DNA from: Blastococcus tunisiensis
Lineage (GTDB): Bacteria; Actinomycetota; Actinomycetes; Mycobacteriales; Geodermatophilaceae
Direction of reading: 5' to 3'
Assembly (NCBI RefSeq): GCF_900112815.1
Contig: NZ_FOND01000016.1
Coordinates: forward strand, 40,314 to 104,313
Length of the DNA stretch: 64,000 bases
Below are positions 1 to 8,384 of this stretch, piece by piece. The translations under genes and the position numbers were made by a program. Numbering within the stretch: position 1 is the stretch's first letter; every line of letters begins with the position of its first letter. Below the pieces are notes generated by a model. That model made no database searches, had not been told where the DNA came from, and saw nothing but the letters and a program-made list of their open reading frames with translations.

Positions 1-198
1 CGCGACGGCGTGCGCACGGCGCCCCAGCTCGGTGAACGTCAGCTCGACGTCGTGGTCGATGAACGCCGGGCGCTCGCCCCACCGCCGGACCGCCGCGCGC
101 AGGATCGACCCGACGGGCACCTCCGGGTAGTCCAGGGACCGGGGCAGCCCCGGGGGCCAGCTGGAGGTGGTGGTCGGCTCCGACTGCGTGGCGGTCAT
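1..198 (-). CDS. AMP-dependent acyl-CoA ligase, N-terminal fragment (runs off window)
   Basis: The reverse strand from the ATG at 198 reads an uninterrupted frame to base 1. It looks like the first 66 residues of an acyl-CoA synthetase: a proline-rich start, then a segment of the kind 'VPVGSILRAAVRRWGERPAFIDHD' (paraphrased length), which matches the region before the adenylation core in long-chain fatty-acid CoA ligases. A GAGGAGAGGA-type ribosome site lies just upstream of the ATG on the reverse strand. The catalytic part lies outside the window, so the substrate cannot be judged. It is divergent from the patatin gene at 288, and a second ligase of the same family lies at 1251-2822. Confidence 0.7.
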   Translation of the reverse strand, partial: MTATQSEPTTTSSWPPGLPRSLDYPEVPVGSILRAAVRRWGERPAFIDHDVELTFTELGRRAHAVA

Positions 199-287
199 GC
201 GTGTCCTCTCCTCGGGGGGCGCGGATGCTCAGCGTGGCCCAGCTCACACGCGCTGTCGAGATCCGGCCGGTCTGTGAGGATGGCCGG

Positions 288-1139
288 ATGAGCGACCAGC
301 GCACCGCCCTCGTGCTCGGCGGCGGGGGCATCACCGGGATCGCCTGGGAGATCGGCCTGCTCGCCGGGCTGGCCGAGGCCGGCGTCGACCTGAGCGGCGC
401 GGATCTCGTCGTCGGCACCTCGGCCGGCTCCGTGGTGGGCGCGCAGGTGACCGGCGGGGCCGAGCTCGGGGCGATGTTCGAGCGGCAACTGGCGGCCCCG
501 GCGGAGGAGAGGGTCGCGCGGATGACCCGCTCGAACCTCGCGCAGTACGGGTGGGCGATGGTGCGCAGCCGCCGCGACGACGGGGAGTTCCGCCGCCGGA
601 TCGGCGCCCTCGCGCTCGCCGCGGAGCGGGCCGGGGTCACGCCGTCCGAGCAGGAGCGGCTCGACGTCATCGGCTCGCGGCTGGTCAGCACCGAGTGGCC
701 GGAGCGGAAGCTGCTGATCACCGCCGTCGACGCGGAGACCGGCGAGTTCCGCGCGTTCGACCGGGACTCGGGGGTGCCGTTGCTGCAGGCGGTCGCGGCC
801 AGCTGCGCCGTGCCCGGGGTCTACCCGCCGGTGACGATCGACGGGCGCCGCTACGTCGACGGCGGGATGCGCTCGGCGGCCAACGCCGACCTCGCCGAGG
901 GGCACGAGCGGCTGGTCGTCCTGGCGCCCATCCCGCGCGGGATCGGGCCGCTCGCCAGCGTCGACGCGCAGGTGACCGGCCTGGTGGCGCGGGTCGCCGT
1001 CGTGTCCCCGGACGCCGACAGCAAGCGGGCGATCGGCCGCAACGTCCTCGACCCCGCGGCCCGGGCCCCGTCGGCGCGGGCCGGGCGCGCCCAGGCCGCG
1101 ACGGTGGCGGCGCGCGTCGCCGAGGTCTGGAACGGCTGA
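288..1139 (+). CDS. Patatin-like phospholipase family protein
   Basis: The protein (283 aa) is a compact patatin-type serine hydrolase expected to cleave acyl esters of lipids. The glycine-rich oxyanion motif GGGGITG is at residues 11-17, and the nucleophile elbow GTSAG is at 43-47 with Ser45 as the likely nucleophile. The second member of the dyad is the Asp in the DGG motif (YVDGGMRS) around residue 190. No signal peptide is seen, so it is probably cytoplasmic. The ATG at 288 was preferred over the earlier in-frame ATG at 201, because homology begins only here and AGGA precedes it. It faces a fatty acyl-CoA ligase end to end across a long hairpin, so a role in lipid turnover is plausible but not shown. 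Confidence 0.85.
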   Translation: MSDQRTALVLGGGGITGIAWEIGLLAGLAEAGVDLSGADLVVGTSAGSVVGAQVTGGAELGAMFERQLAAPAEERVARMTRSNLAQYGWAMVRSRRDDGEFRRRIGALALAAERAGVTPSEQERLDVIGSRLVSTEWPERKLLITAVDAETGEFRAFDRDSGVPLLQAVAASCAVPGVYPPVTIDGRRYVDGGMRSAANADLAEGHERLVVLAPIPRGIGPLASVDAQVTGLVARVAVVSPDADSKRAIGRNVLDPAARAPSARAGRAQAATVAARVAEVWNG

Positions 1140-1162
1140 CCCGGGACACGTCTGGCCGCTGA

Positions 1163-1219
1163 ACGATGTGCGCTGGTCGGCAGCTTTCCGGCCAGAAACT
1201 GCCGACCAGCGCACATCGT
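1163..1219. terminator. Bidirectional terminator-like hairpin between convergent genes
   Basis: Perfect inverted repeat with 21-bp arms (1163-1183 and 1199-1219; arm begins ACGATGTGCGCTGG) and a 15-nt loop. It sits between the convergent patatin and acyl-CoA ligase stops. No U-tract follows, as is common in high-GC actinobacteria. Confidence 0.75.
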
Positions 1220-1250
1220 CAGGCCACCGCGGTCCGGGCGGGCGGCTGGG

Positions 1251-2822
1251 TCACACCACCGGTTCGGCGACCAGGGAGCCGGCCGAGTGCTCCTGGCGCA
1301 GCGCCGTCTTGAGCACCTTGCCGCTGGGGTTGCGGGGGAGCGCACCGACGACGGAGTACTCGCGCGGGTTCTTGTAGCGGGCCAGCTTCTCCCGGCAGTA
1401 CGCCGCGAGCTCCTCCGGGGTCGGCGGATCGGCCGCGTCCCGCGGGGCGACGACCGCCAGCGGCGCCTCGCCGTACCGGGCGTCCGGGACGCCGATCAGC
1501 GCGACCTCGCTGACCTTCGGGTGCGCGGCGAGCACGTTCTCCACCTCGGCGCAGTAGATGTTCTCCCCACCCGAGATGATCATGTCCTTCTTGCGGTCGA
1601 CGACGTAGAAGTAGCCGTCCTCGTCCTGGCGCACGAGGTCGCCGGAGTGGAACCAGCCGCCCTCGAAGGCGAGCGCGGTCTCCTCGGGCTTGTTCCAGTA
1701 GCCGGTCATCACCATCGGGCTGCGGTAGACGATCTCGCCGACCTCGCCCTGCGGGACGTCGCGCAGGGCGTCGTCGACCACCCGCACCTCGACGTTGAGG
1801 ATCGGCGTCCCGACGGAGCCGATCTTGCGCACCGAGTCCTCGCCGCGCAGCAGGCAGGTGACCGGGGAGCACTCGGTCTGGCCGAACGCGGTGACCACCT
1901 CCGCCTGCGGGAACGCGTCGATCAGCGAGCGCAGCAGGGTGGTGGAGGCGGGCGCGGCTCCCCAGGACACCCGGCGCAGGTGCGAGAGGTCGCGGTCGGC
2001 CAGGCCGGGGACGGCGAGCACGGCGGCCCACATCGCCGGCACGAGGAAGATGCTGGAGACCTTCTCCCGCTCCATCAGGTCGAGGGTCTCGGCCGGGTCG
2101 AACGCCCCCGACCGCAGGATCACGTTGGTGCCGCCGAGCAGCAGCGGCGGGAGGCCGCCGGCCAGGCCGGCGATGTGGAACAGCGGCGCCCCCGGCACGC
2201 CGACCCGGTCGTCGGGGTCCCAGCCGAGCGTGGTGATCTGGCTGAAGGCGTGCATGAGCAGGTTGCGGTGGGTCAGCACGGCGCCCTTGGGGCGGCCGGT
2301 GGTCCCGGAGGTGTACATGATGAAGGCCGGCGCCTCCTCCTCGACCTCGACGTCGAGCGGCTCGTCCCCGGCCGCCGCCAGGGCCTCCTCGTAGTCCCCG
2401 CCGATGACCAGGGTGGTCCGCAGCGACGGCGCCTGCTCGCCCGCCTTCCCGGCGACCTCGGCCAGCGCCGCGTCGACGACGAGGGCGACGGCGCCGGAGT
2501 CGGTGAGCACGTAGGCCACCTCGTCGGCGACCAGCCGGAAGTTGACCGGGACGACGATGGCGCCCAGCCGCACGCCGGCGAGATAGGTCTCCCACGTCTC
2601 CATGCCGTTGAGCGCCAGCACGGCGACCCGGTCGCCCACCCCGACGCCGCGCCGCCGCAGCGCCCGGGCCAGCCGGGTGACCCGCCGGTCCAGCTCGGCG
2701 TAGCTGCGCCCGGCTCCCTCGAACCGCAGTGCCGCGACGTCGGGGTTCTTCCGGGCGTGCCGGGCCAGCTGGTTGGCCATGGTCATGCCGCGGCCGTGCA
2801 GGACGGGGATCTCGACGGTCAC
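1251..2822 (-). CDS. Acyl-CoA synthetase (class I adenylate-forming, FadD-like)
   Basis: The protein (523 aa) should activate a carboxylic acid to its CoA thioester through an acyl-AMP. The phosphate-binding signature YTSGTTGRPKG lies near residue 170, FGQTE (A5-type) near 300, and the hinge plus SGGENIYCAEVE (A8) near 425. The C-terminal catalytic lysine region NPSGKVLK lies close to the end. Length is normal for medium/long-chain or aromatic acyl-CoA ligases. The GTG at 2822 was chosen because GAGGAG lies 9 bp upstream and homology begins here; the frame stays open further upstream without recognisable sequence. It lies downstream of the TetR gene in the same direction, beside acyl-CoA dehydrogenases on the other strand. 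The substrate is unknown. Confidence 0.9.
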   Translation of the reverse strand: MTVEIPVLHGRGMTMANQLARHARKNPDVAALRFEGAGRSYAELDRRVTRLARALRRRGVGVGDRVAVLALNGMETWETYLAGVRLGAIVVPVNFRLVADEVAYVLTDSGAVALVVDAALAEVAGKAGEQAPSLRTTLVIGGDYEEALAAAGDEPLDVEVEEEAPAFIMYTSGTTGRPKGAVLTHRNLLMHAFSQITTLGWDPDDRVGVPGAPLFHIAGLAGGLPPLLLGGTNVILRSGAFDPAETLDLMEREKVSSIFLVPAMWAAVLAVPGLADRDLSHLRRVSWGAAPASTTLLRSLIDAFPQAEVVTAFGQTECSPVTCLLRGEDSVRKIGSVGTPILNVEVRVVDDALRDVPQGEVGEIVYRSPMVMTGYWNKPEETALAFEGGWFHSGDLVRQDEDGYFYVVDRKKDMIISGGENIYCAEVENVLAAHPKVSEVALIGVPDARYGEAPLAVVAPRDAADPPTPEELAAYCREKLARYKNPREYSVVGALPRNPSGKVLKTALRQEHSAGSLVAEPVV

Positions 2823-2886
2823 GGGCTGCTCCTCGACGTCCGGCACGGTGTGACCTGCGTCATGCTGGCCGCGATGCAGGGAGCGG

Positions 2887-3540
2887 TCAACCCTGACTGT
2901 CGAGGGGCAGCATCCGGGCGGCCAGGCGCTTCCAGAGCGCGAGGTGCGGGTCCGTCGCGGCCGGCCGGTCGTCGAAGGCGTAGACCAGCGCCACCCCGCG
3001 CATGCTGGTGAACAGCAGCTCGGTGAGGTCGGCGTAGAGCGGGGCGCCGACGATCTCCGGCCCCCAGATGCCGTCGGCCACGGCCGCGATCGCCGCGCGC
3101 AGCCGCCGCTCCTCACCCCGCAGCGCGGCGCGCAGGGCCGGGTCGGTGCGGGCCGCCGTCCACAGCTCCATGGCCGCCCAGAACGGCGGCTCCTGGAACG
3201 TGGTCCACATCAGGTCGATGGCGCGGTCGACCCGCTCCCGGCCGGTCGGCTCGTCGTCCATGAGCGCCGCGGCGCGCCGCCGGACCTCCTCGAGCTGCGT
3301 CGTCGCCAGGTGCTCGGCGGCGGCCACCAGCAGCTCGGCCCGGGAGGGGAAGTGGTGCAGCAGCCGACCGCGGGAGACGCCGGCGCGGGCCTGGACGGCG
3401 AGCGTCGAGGCGCCGGCGTACCCGTCCTCGACCAGGCAGGCCACCGCGGCGTCGAGGATCAGCAGCCGGCTGCCGGCGGTGCGCTCGGACCGCGAGCGGG
3501 GGACCGGCACGGCGTCCTCGGGCGCGGGCTCGGCGGTCAT
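2887..3540 (-). CDS. TetR/AcrR family transcriptional regulator
   Basis: The protein (217 aa) has an N-terminal TetR helix-turn-helix at about residues 20-65: AAVACLVEDGYAGAST, then a segment with GVSRGRLLHHFPSRAELL, the typical recognition helix region. The variable C-terminal ligand-binding domain follows. It is divergent from the acyl-CoA dehydrogenase operon at 3649 and is followed on its own strand by the acyl-CoA ligase. That arrangement suggests it represses one or both units and responds to an acyl-CoA or related acid. The ligand is inferred from context only. No clear ribosome site precedes the ATG at 3540, so the transcript may be leaderless or the start slightly different. Confidence 0.88.
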   Translation of the reverse strand: MTAEPAPEDAVPVPRSRSERTAGSRLLILDAAVACLVEDGYAGASTLAVQARAGVSRGRLLHHFPSRAELLVAAAEHLATTQLEEVRRRAAALMDDEPTGRERVDRAIDLMWTTFQEPPFWAAMELWTAARTDPALRAALRGEERRLRAAIAAVADGIWGPEIVGAPLYADLTELLFTSMRGVALVYAFDDRPAATDPHLALWKRLAARMLPLDSQG

Positions 3541-3576
3541 CCGGCGAAGCCTAGGCCGACGCGGCGATCGGCAACA

Positions 3577-3588
3577 GTCACCGTTGAC
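3577..3588. promoter_or_regulatory. Candidate TetR operator in the divergent promoter region
   Basis: The 108-bp gap between the TetR gene and the acyl-CoA dehydrogenase operon holds GTCACCGTTGAC, with GTCA/TGAC arms. A related GTCAACCCTGAC lies at the 3' end of the TetR gene near 2886. Both are weak, and the assignment rests on position. Confidence 0.25.
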
Positions 3589-3648
3589 CGTCCCGGGGGG
3601 CGGCTGCCACGCTGCGCCGGACCGGCTCATCGACGAGAGGCGCGGCCC

Positions 3649-4869
3649 GTGGACTTCGACGACAGCCCCGACGAGGCCGCCTACCGGGCGCGGGTCCGGG
3701 AGCTGCTCGAGCGGCACGCGTCCGAGCTGGTGCGGCTGCGGCCCGGGCAGGAGGCCGTGGACCCCCGGACTTCCGAGGCGGAGCTGCGGCGCACCCAGCG
3801 GGTGCTCGCCGACGCCGGGCTGGTCGGGGTCGCGTGGCCGGCGGAGTTCGGCGGCCAGGGCGGCACGCTGATGCAGCAGGCCATCGTGTCCCAGGAGCTG
3901 GCGCGGGCCGGCGTGCCGGCGCTGATCAACCACATCGGCATCGGGATGTGCGGCCCGACGGTCATCGCGCACGGCAGCCAGGACCAGCGCGAGCGCTACC
4001 TCACCCGGCTGCTGCGGGCCGACGACGTGTGGTGCCAGCTGTTCAGCGAGCCGGCGTCGGGCTCGGACCTGGCCGCGCTGCGCACCACGGCGGTGCGCGA
4101 CGGCGACGACTGGGTGGTCAACGGCCAGAAGGTGTGGACGACGCTGGCCCACGTCGCCGACCTCGGCATCCTGCTCACCCGCACCGACCCCGACCGCCCG
4201 AAGCACGCGGGCCTGACGATGTTCGTCGTCGACATGCACGCCCCCGGCGTCACCGTGCGGCCGCTGCGCCAGATGGGCGGGCAGTCGGACTTCAACGAGG
4301 TCTTCTTCGACGACGTCCGCATCCCCGACAGCGAGCGGCTGGGCGAGCCCGGCGAGGGGTGGCGGGTCGCCCTGACCACGCTGATGAACGAGCGGGTCGC
4401 GATCGGCGGGGCCGGCGGCACCATCGGGCTGCCGGTGGAGGCCTTCGTGCAGCACGCGCGGGAGCGGCTGCCCGGCCTCGACCCCGAGCGGCAGGTGCTG
4501 GCCCGGCAGGCGGTCGGCCGGGCGGTGGTCGCCGCACTGGGGGCCCGGTACTCCGGCTACCGGCGGCTGACCGCGCTCAGCCAGGGCGGCCTCCCCGGCC
4601 CCGAGGCCAGCGCGGGCAAGCTCGCCGGCACCGAGGCCGCCCGCCTGGTCGCCGACGCCGGCGTTCGGCTGCTGGGGGACGACGCCGTGTACGCCGCCAC
4701 CGGGGAGGGCGACGACCGGTGGCAGCGCACCCAGTCCTGGATCCCCGGCATCGCGATCGCCGGCGGGACCGACCAGGTGCTGCGCAACATCATCGGCGAG
4801 CGGGTGCTCGGCCTCCCGCCGGAGCCGCGCAGCGACAAGACCGTCCCGTTCTCCGGAGGACGGCGGTGA
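3649..4869 (+). CDS. Acyl-CoA dehydrogenase family protein (first subunit/paralogue)
   Basis: The protein (406 aa) is a full-length flavin-dependent acyl-CoA dehydrogenase, expected to introduce an alpha-beta double bond into an acyl-CoA. The FAD/acyl-binding block QLFSEPASGSDLA lies near residue 130, with WVVNGQKVWTT after it and the middle beta domain ending in FNEVFFDDVRIPDS. The C-terminal helical domain ends in IAGGTDQVLRNIIGERVLGLP, typical of the family. The GTG at 3649 follows GAGAGG by 8 bp. It overlaps the next dehydrogenase by 4 bp (GTGA), so the two are probably co-translated and may form a heteromer, as in actinobacterial steroid and terpenoid side-chain dehydrogenases. That comparison is family knowledge and is not shown here. 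Confidence 0.9.
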   Translation: MDFDDSPDEAAYRARVRELLERHASELVRLRPGQEAVDPRTSEAELRRTQRVLADAGLVGVAWPAEFGGQGGTLMQQAIVSQELARAGVPALINHIGIGMCGPTVIAHGSQDQRERYLTRLLRADDVWCQLFSEPASGSDLAALRTTAVRDGDDWVVNGQKVWTTLAHVADLGILLTRTDPDRPKHAGLTMFVVDMHAPGVTVRPLRQMGGQSDFNEVFFDDVRIPDSERLGEPGEGWRVALTTLMNERVAIGGAGGTIGLPVEAFVQHARERLPGLDPERQVLARQAVGRAVVAALGARYSGYRRLTALSQGGLPGPEASAGKLAGTEAARLVADAGVRLLGDDAVYAATGEGDDRWQRTQSWIPGIAIAGGTDQVLRNIIGERVLGLPPEPRSDKTVPFSGGRR

Positions 4870-5858
4870 ACTTCGACCTCGACGACGACCAGCGCGACAT
4901 CGCCGCCGGTGCCCGCGACTTCTTCCGCGGCTCCGCCTCGCCCGCCGCGGCGCGCGCCGGTCTGGAGGGTGGCCGGCCCGAGCCGGGGCGGGCGGCGCTG
5001 TCCGACATCGGCTTCCTCGGCATCACCGTGCCCGAGTCGGCCGGAGGCGCCGGGCGCACCCTGCTCGACCTGGCGGTGGTCGCCGAGCAGGGCGGCGCGG
5101 TCCTGGCGGCACCGTCCCTGGTCACCCCCGCCCGGGCGGCGGTGCTGCTCGCCGGAGAGCCGGAGCTGGCCGCCGGGCTGGCCGACGGGTCGACGTCGTT
5201 CGCCGTGCTGGACGGGTCGCCGGACGGCTCCGCGCCCTCGGTCGACGCCGCCGACGCGACCACCTTCCTGGCCCTGGACGGCGAGGACCTGGTGGTCGGG
5301 GCGGGCGAGGTCGTGCCCGGCCGGCCGCTGGACGCCACCCGCGGGCTGGCGTCGGTGCGGCTCACCTCGCGCCGGGTGCTCGCGACCGGCGCCGGGGAGC
5401 TGTGGGCCCGCGCGCGGCAGGTGGGCGCGGTGGTGATGGCGGCCGAGGACCTCGGCGGCGCCGACCGGTGCGTGCAGCTGGGGGTCGCCTACGCCCAGGA
5501 GCGGGAGGCGTTCGGCCGGCGGATCGGTTCCTACCAGGCGGTGAAGCACCTGCTGGTGGACGCATGGGTCGGCGTCGAGCAGCTGCGCTCGCTGGTGTGG
5601 TGGGCGGCGTGGGCGGCCGACGCGAACCCGGGGGAGCTGCCGCTGGCCGCCGCCGCCGCGAAGGCGTGCGCCGCCGCCGTCTACGAGCAGGCCGCCGGGA
5701 CGCTGGTCCAGGTGCACGGCGGGATCGGTTTCACCTGGGAGCACGACGCGCACCTGTTCTGGCGGCGGGCGAAGGTGGACCGGCTGCTGCTCGGCGACGA
5801 GGCCGAGCACCTCGACGCGGTCGCCCGGCTCGCCGTCGCCGGAGCCCTCGGCACCTGA
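4866..5858 (+). CDS. Acyl-CoA dehydrogenase family protein (second, short paralogue)
   Basis: The protein (330 aa) is a shorter acyl-CoA dehydrogenase paralogue starting with the usual FDLDDDQRDIAAGARDFF helix. Its middle domain looks reduced relative to the upstream gene. The C-terminal domain is well kept: QEREAFGRRIGSYQAVKHLL near residue 215, and VQVHGGIGFTWEHDAHLFWRRA near 285, which carries the family's FAD-contact motif. It starts inside the stop codon of the upstream gene, giving a typical pair of a full-size and a short subunit. Such pairs often form alpha2beta2 dehydrogenases in actinobacteria. Its individual activity is uncertain. Confidence 0.88.
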   Translation: MNFDLDDDQRDIAAGARDFFRGSASPAAARAGLEGGRPEPGRAALSDIGFLGITVPESAGGAGRTLLDLAVVAEQGGAVLAAPSLVTPARAAVLLAGEPELAAGLADGSTSFAVLDGSPDGSAPSVDAADATTFLALDGEDLVVGAGEVVPGRPLDATRGLASVRLTSRRVLATGAGELWARARQVGAVVMAAEDLGGADRCVQLGVAYAQEREAFGRRIGSYQAVKHLLVDAWVGVEQLRSLVWWAAWAADANPGELPLAAAAAKACAAAVYEQAAGTLVQVHGGIGFTWEHDAHLFWRRAKVDRLLLGDEAEHLDAVARLAVAGALGT

Positions 5859-5930
5859 TTCCGTGCGTTCCCGCGAGGACGCACGTCCGGAGGGAGGACG
5901 ACGACGGAACTCACCGAGCTGCGCTACGAG

Positions 5931-6803
5931 GTGGCCGGCGGGGTCGCGACCGTGTGGTTGCACCGCCCCGACCGGCTGAACGCCTTCACCCTGACGATGG
6001 CCGACGAGCTGGCCGCCGTCGCGGCCGCGGCGGACGCCGACGACGACGTCCGGGTCGTCGTCGTGACCGGCGCCGGCCGGGCCTTCTGCGCGGGGGCCGA
6101 CCTGGGCGGAGGTCCCGGCACGTTCGGCGACCGGCGCACGCGCGCGCGACCGCCGGGGCCGCTGAGCCAGGACATCGGGGGTTTCCCGCGGGACGCCGGC
6201 GGGGTGGCGTCGCTGGCCTTCGCCGCCCTGCGCAAGCCGGTGATCGCCGCGATCAACGGGCCGGCGGTCGGCATCGGGGCGACGCTCCCGCTGGCCATGG
6301 ACATCCGGATCGCCGGTCAGTCCGCCCGCTTCGGGTTCGTGTTCGGCCGGGTCGGCATCGTGCCGGAGGCGGCGTCGTCGTGGTTCCTGCCCCGGGTCGT
6401 CGGCATCAGCCAGGCGATGGAGTGGGTGGCCACCGGCCGGGTGTTCGACGCCGCCGAGGCGCTGCGCGGCCGGCTGGTCTCCCGGGTGGTGCCCGACGCG
6501 GAGCTGCTGCCGACCGCGTACGCGCTGGCCCGCGAGATCGTCGCGAACACCAGCGGGGTCGCCGTGGCCGCGGCGCGGCAGTTGCTCTGGTCGATGCTGG
6601 GCGCCTCCTCGCCGTGGGACGCCCACCGCGCCGAGTCCCGCGCGCTGGTCGAGCTGGGCGAGGGGCCCGATCCGGCCGAGGGCGTGGCCGCCTTCCTGGA
6701 GAAGCGGCGGCCGCGGTTCCCGGCGCGGCTCGACCCGGGTCCCGTCGCCGGCGTGCCGCGGTGGCCGGCGCCCCCGGACGACGTGATCCCCGGACAGCCC
6801 TGA
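5931..6803 (+). CDS. Enoyl-CoA hydratase/isomerase family protein
   Basis: Crotonase-fold protein, expected to hydrate or isomerise an enoyl-CoA made by the upstream dehydrogenases. The first oxyanion segment AFCAGADLGG lies near residue 55, and the second, NGPAVGIGATLPLAMDIRIA, near 110. The frame remains open and coding-like upstream of the first usable codon (GTG 5931): residues TELTELRYE are encoded from 5901 and complete the first beta strand. A strong GGAGGGAGG site (5889-5897) sits before an ACG-ACG-ACG run at 5898-5906 and no canonical start. Either a rare ACG start is used, a base was misread, or the shorter GTG form is made. The coordinates give the canonical start. Confidence 0.85.
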   Translation: MAGGVATVWLHRPDRLNAFTLTMADELAAVAAAADADDDVRVVVVTGAGRAFCAGADLGGGPGTFGDRRTRARPPGPLSQDIGGFPRDAGGVASLAFAALRKPVIAAINGPAVGIGATLPLAMDIRIAGQSARFGFVFGRVGIVPEAASSWFLPRVVGISQAMEWVATGRVFDAAEALRGRLVSRVVPDAELLPTAYALAREIVANTSGVAVAAARQLLWSMLGASSPWDAHRAESRALVELGEGPDPAEGVAAFLEKRRPRFPARLDPGPVAGVPRWPAPPDDVIPGQP

Positions 6804-6858
6804 CCGGTTGCGCGCTGCATCGTTTGTCCACACCCGCTGCCGGGGCAGGACCGGCCGC

Positions 6859-7383
6859 GTGGACACCCAGATCACGCTGCGGGTGGACGGGGCGGCGCAC
6901 CCGCTGACCGTCGACACCCGGACCACGCTCCTCGACGCGTTGCGGGAGCGGCTGCGCAACACCAGCCCGAAGAAGGGCTGCGACCACGGCCAGTGCGGCG
7001 CCTGCACCGTGCTGCTCGACGGGCGCCGGGTGAACAGCTGCCTCGTCCTGGCCGTCACCGTCGGGGACGCGGAGGTGACGACGTCGGACGGGCTGGCCGA
7101 GGGCGACCGGCCGCACGCCCTGCACCGCTCCTTCGTCGAGCACGACGCCTTCCAGTGCGGGTACTGCACGCCGGGGCAGGTCTGCTCGGCCGCCGGTGTC
7201 CTCGCCGAGGCCCGCGCGGGCTGGCCGAGTGCCGTCACCGACGACCTGCACGCCGCGGACGCCGAGCTCACCGACGAGGAGATCCGCGAGCGGATGAGCG
7301 GCAACCTCTGCCGCTGCGCCGCCTACGCCAACATCGTCCCGGCGGTCGCGGCCGTCGCCGAGGCCGAGGGGGTGCGGCGGTGA
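6859..7383 (+). CDS. Molybdenum hydroxylase [2Fe-2S] subunit (PaoA/YagT, CoxS type)
   Basis: The protein (174 aa) carries two [2Fe-2S] clusters that pass electrons from the molybdenum centre to the FAD subunit. The plant-ferredoxin-like ligands are in GCDHGQCGACTVLLDG with a fourth Cys in RVNSC (about residues 38-60). The second cluster uses QCGYCTPGQVC (near 97) and NLCRCAAY (near 150). Unlike E. coli PaoA, no twin-arginine signal is seen, so the complex is probably cytoplasmic. The GTG at 6859 follows GGCAGGA. The gene overlaps the FAD subunit by 4 bp (GTGA) and lies 55 bp after the enoyl-CoA hydratase, possibly in one transcript. Confidence 0.9.
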   Translation: MDTQITLRVDGAAHPLTVDTRTTLLDALRERLRNTSPKKGCDHGQCGACTVLLDGRRVNSCLVLAVTVGDAEVTTSDGLAEGDRPHALHRSFVEHDAFQCGYCTPGQVCSAAGVLAEARAGWPSAVTDDLHAADAELTDEEIRERMSGNLCRCAAYANIVPAVAAVAEAEGVRR

Positions 7384-8384
7384 GGGAGTTCCGCTACGAG
7401 CGCGCCGCCGACGTCGCGGGTGCCGTGGCGCTGCTGGCCGACGCCCCGCAGGGCGCCTTCCTGGGCGGCGGCACCAACCTGGTCGACCTGATGAAGCTCG
7501 GGGTCGCCACCCCCGACGTGCTGGTCGACGTCCGGGAGCTCACCTCGCGGGAGGTCACCGAGCTCCCCGACGGCGGGCTGCGGATCGGCGCCGGCGTGCC
7601 GAACGCCGACCTCGCCGCCGACCGGCGGGTCCGCGAGCGCTTCCCGGTGCTGGCCCAGGCCCTGCTCGCCGGCGCCTCCGGGCAGCTGCGCAACCGGGCC
7701 ACCACCGGCGGCAACCTCCTCCAGCGCACCCGCTGCGGCTACTTCACCGACGTGACGAGGCCGTGCAACAAGCGCTCGCCGGGCAGCGGGTGCGGGGCGC
7801 TGGAGGGCGTGCACCGCAACCACGCGATCCTCGGCCAGACGCTGGCCGGCTCCGACCATCCCGCGACCTGCGTGGCCACCCACCCCTCCGACATGGCGGT
7901 GGCGATGGTGGCCCTGGACGCCGTCGTCCGGGTGCACGGGCCCGATGGCGAGCGCGCCGTCCCGATCACCGACCTGCACCGGCTGCCCGGCGACGACCCG
8001 TCCCGGGACACCACCCTGCGGCACGGCGAGCTGATCACCGCGATCGACCTGCCCGCCCTCGGCATGCCGTCGCGCTACCGCAAGGTCCGCGACCGGGCCT
8101 CGTTCGCCTTCGCCCTGGTGAGCATCGCCGCGGCGCTGCGGGTCGAGGACGGCGTCGTCCACGACGTGCGCCTGGCCCTGGGCGGAGTGGCGCACGCGCC
8201 GTGGCGGGCCACCGCCGCCGAGCACGTGCTGCGCGGCCTGCCCGCCACCGAGGACTCCTTCGCCCGGGCCGCGGAGTCCGAGCTCGAGGCGGCCACCCCG
8301 CTCCGGGACAACGGCTTCAAGGTGCCGCTGGCCCGCAACCTGATCGTCCGCACCCTCGTGGACCTGGCGGAGAGCTCCCGATGA
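7380..8384 (+). CDS. Molybdenum hydroxylase FAD-binding subunit with [4Fe-4S] motif (PaoB/YagS type)
   Basis: The protein (334 aa) belongs to the FAD-binding family of xanthine dehydrogenase/CO dehydrogenase medium subunits. FAD contacts are in FLGGGTNLVDLMKL (about residue 30) and RNRATTGGNLLQ (about 105). Directly after this comes RCGYFTDVTRPCNKRSPGSGC, an insertion with three cysteines. It matches the extra [4Fe-4S]-binding loop known from E. coli PaoB and 4-hydroxybenzoyl-CoA reductase HcrB-like subunits, and most closely the PaoB pattern. This places the complex with aldehyde oxidoreductases of the YagTSR type and not with plain CoxM proteins. Stop and start overlap with both neighbours. 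The physiological substrate is unknown. Confidence 0.9.
   Translation: MREFRYERAADVAGAVALLADAPQGAFLGGGTNLVDLMKLGVATPDVLVDVRELTSREVTELPDGGLRIGAGVPNADLAADRRVRERFPVLAQALLAGASGQLRNRATTGGNLLQRTRCGYFTDVTRPCNKRSPGSGCGALEGVHRNHAILGQTLAGSDHPATCVATHPSDMAVAMVALDAVVRVHGPDGERAVPITDLHRLPGDDPSRDTTLRHGELITAIDLPALGMPSRYRKVRDRASFAFALVSIAAALRVEDGVVHDVRLALGGVAHAPWRATAAEHVLRGLPATEDSFARAAESELEAATPLRDNGFKVPLARNLIVRTLVDLAESSR

Noticed and set aside
195..1214. Long reverse open frame (339 codons) opposite the patatin gene
   Set aside because: Its translation is low-complexity Arg/Gly/Ala/Pro, and the forward strand has clear patatin motifs. It is a GC-driven shadow frame.
2837..2870. CRP-like site (TGTGACCTGCGTCATG) between the TetR and acyl-CoA ligase genes
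   Set aside because: The right half matches the consensus poorly and the site lies between co-directional genes, so it is likely chance.
1287..3011. 574-codon forward open frame over the acyl-CoA ligase
   Set aside because: It is antisense to a gene with all adenylation motifs and has no recognisable domain.
4557..7304. 915-codon reverse open frame across the acyl-CoA dehydrogenase and hydratase genes
   Set aside because: It spans several real forward genes and their gaps, with no domain and typical shadow composition.
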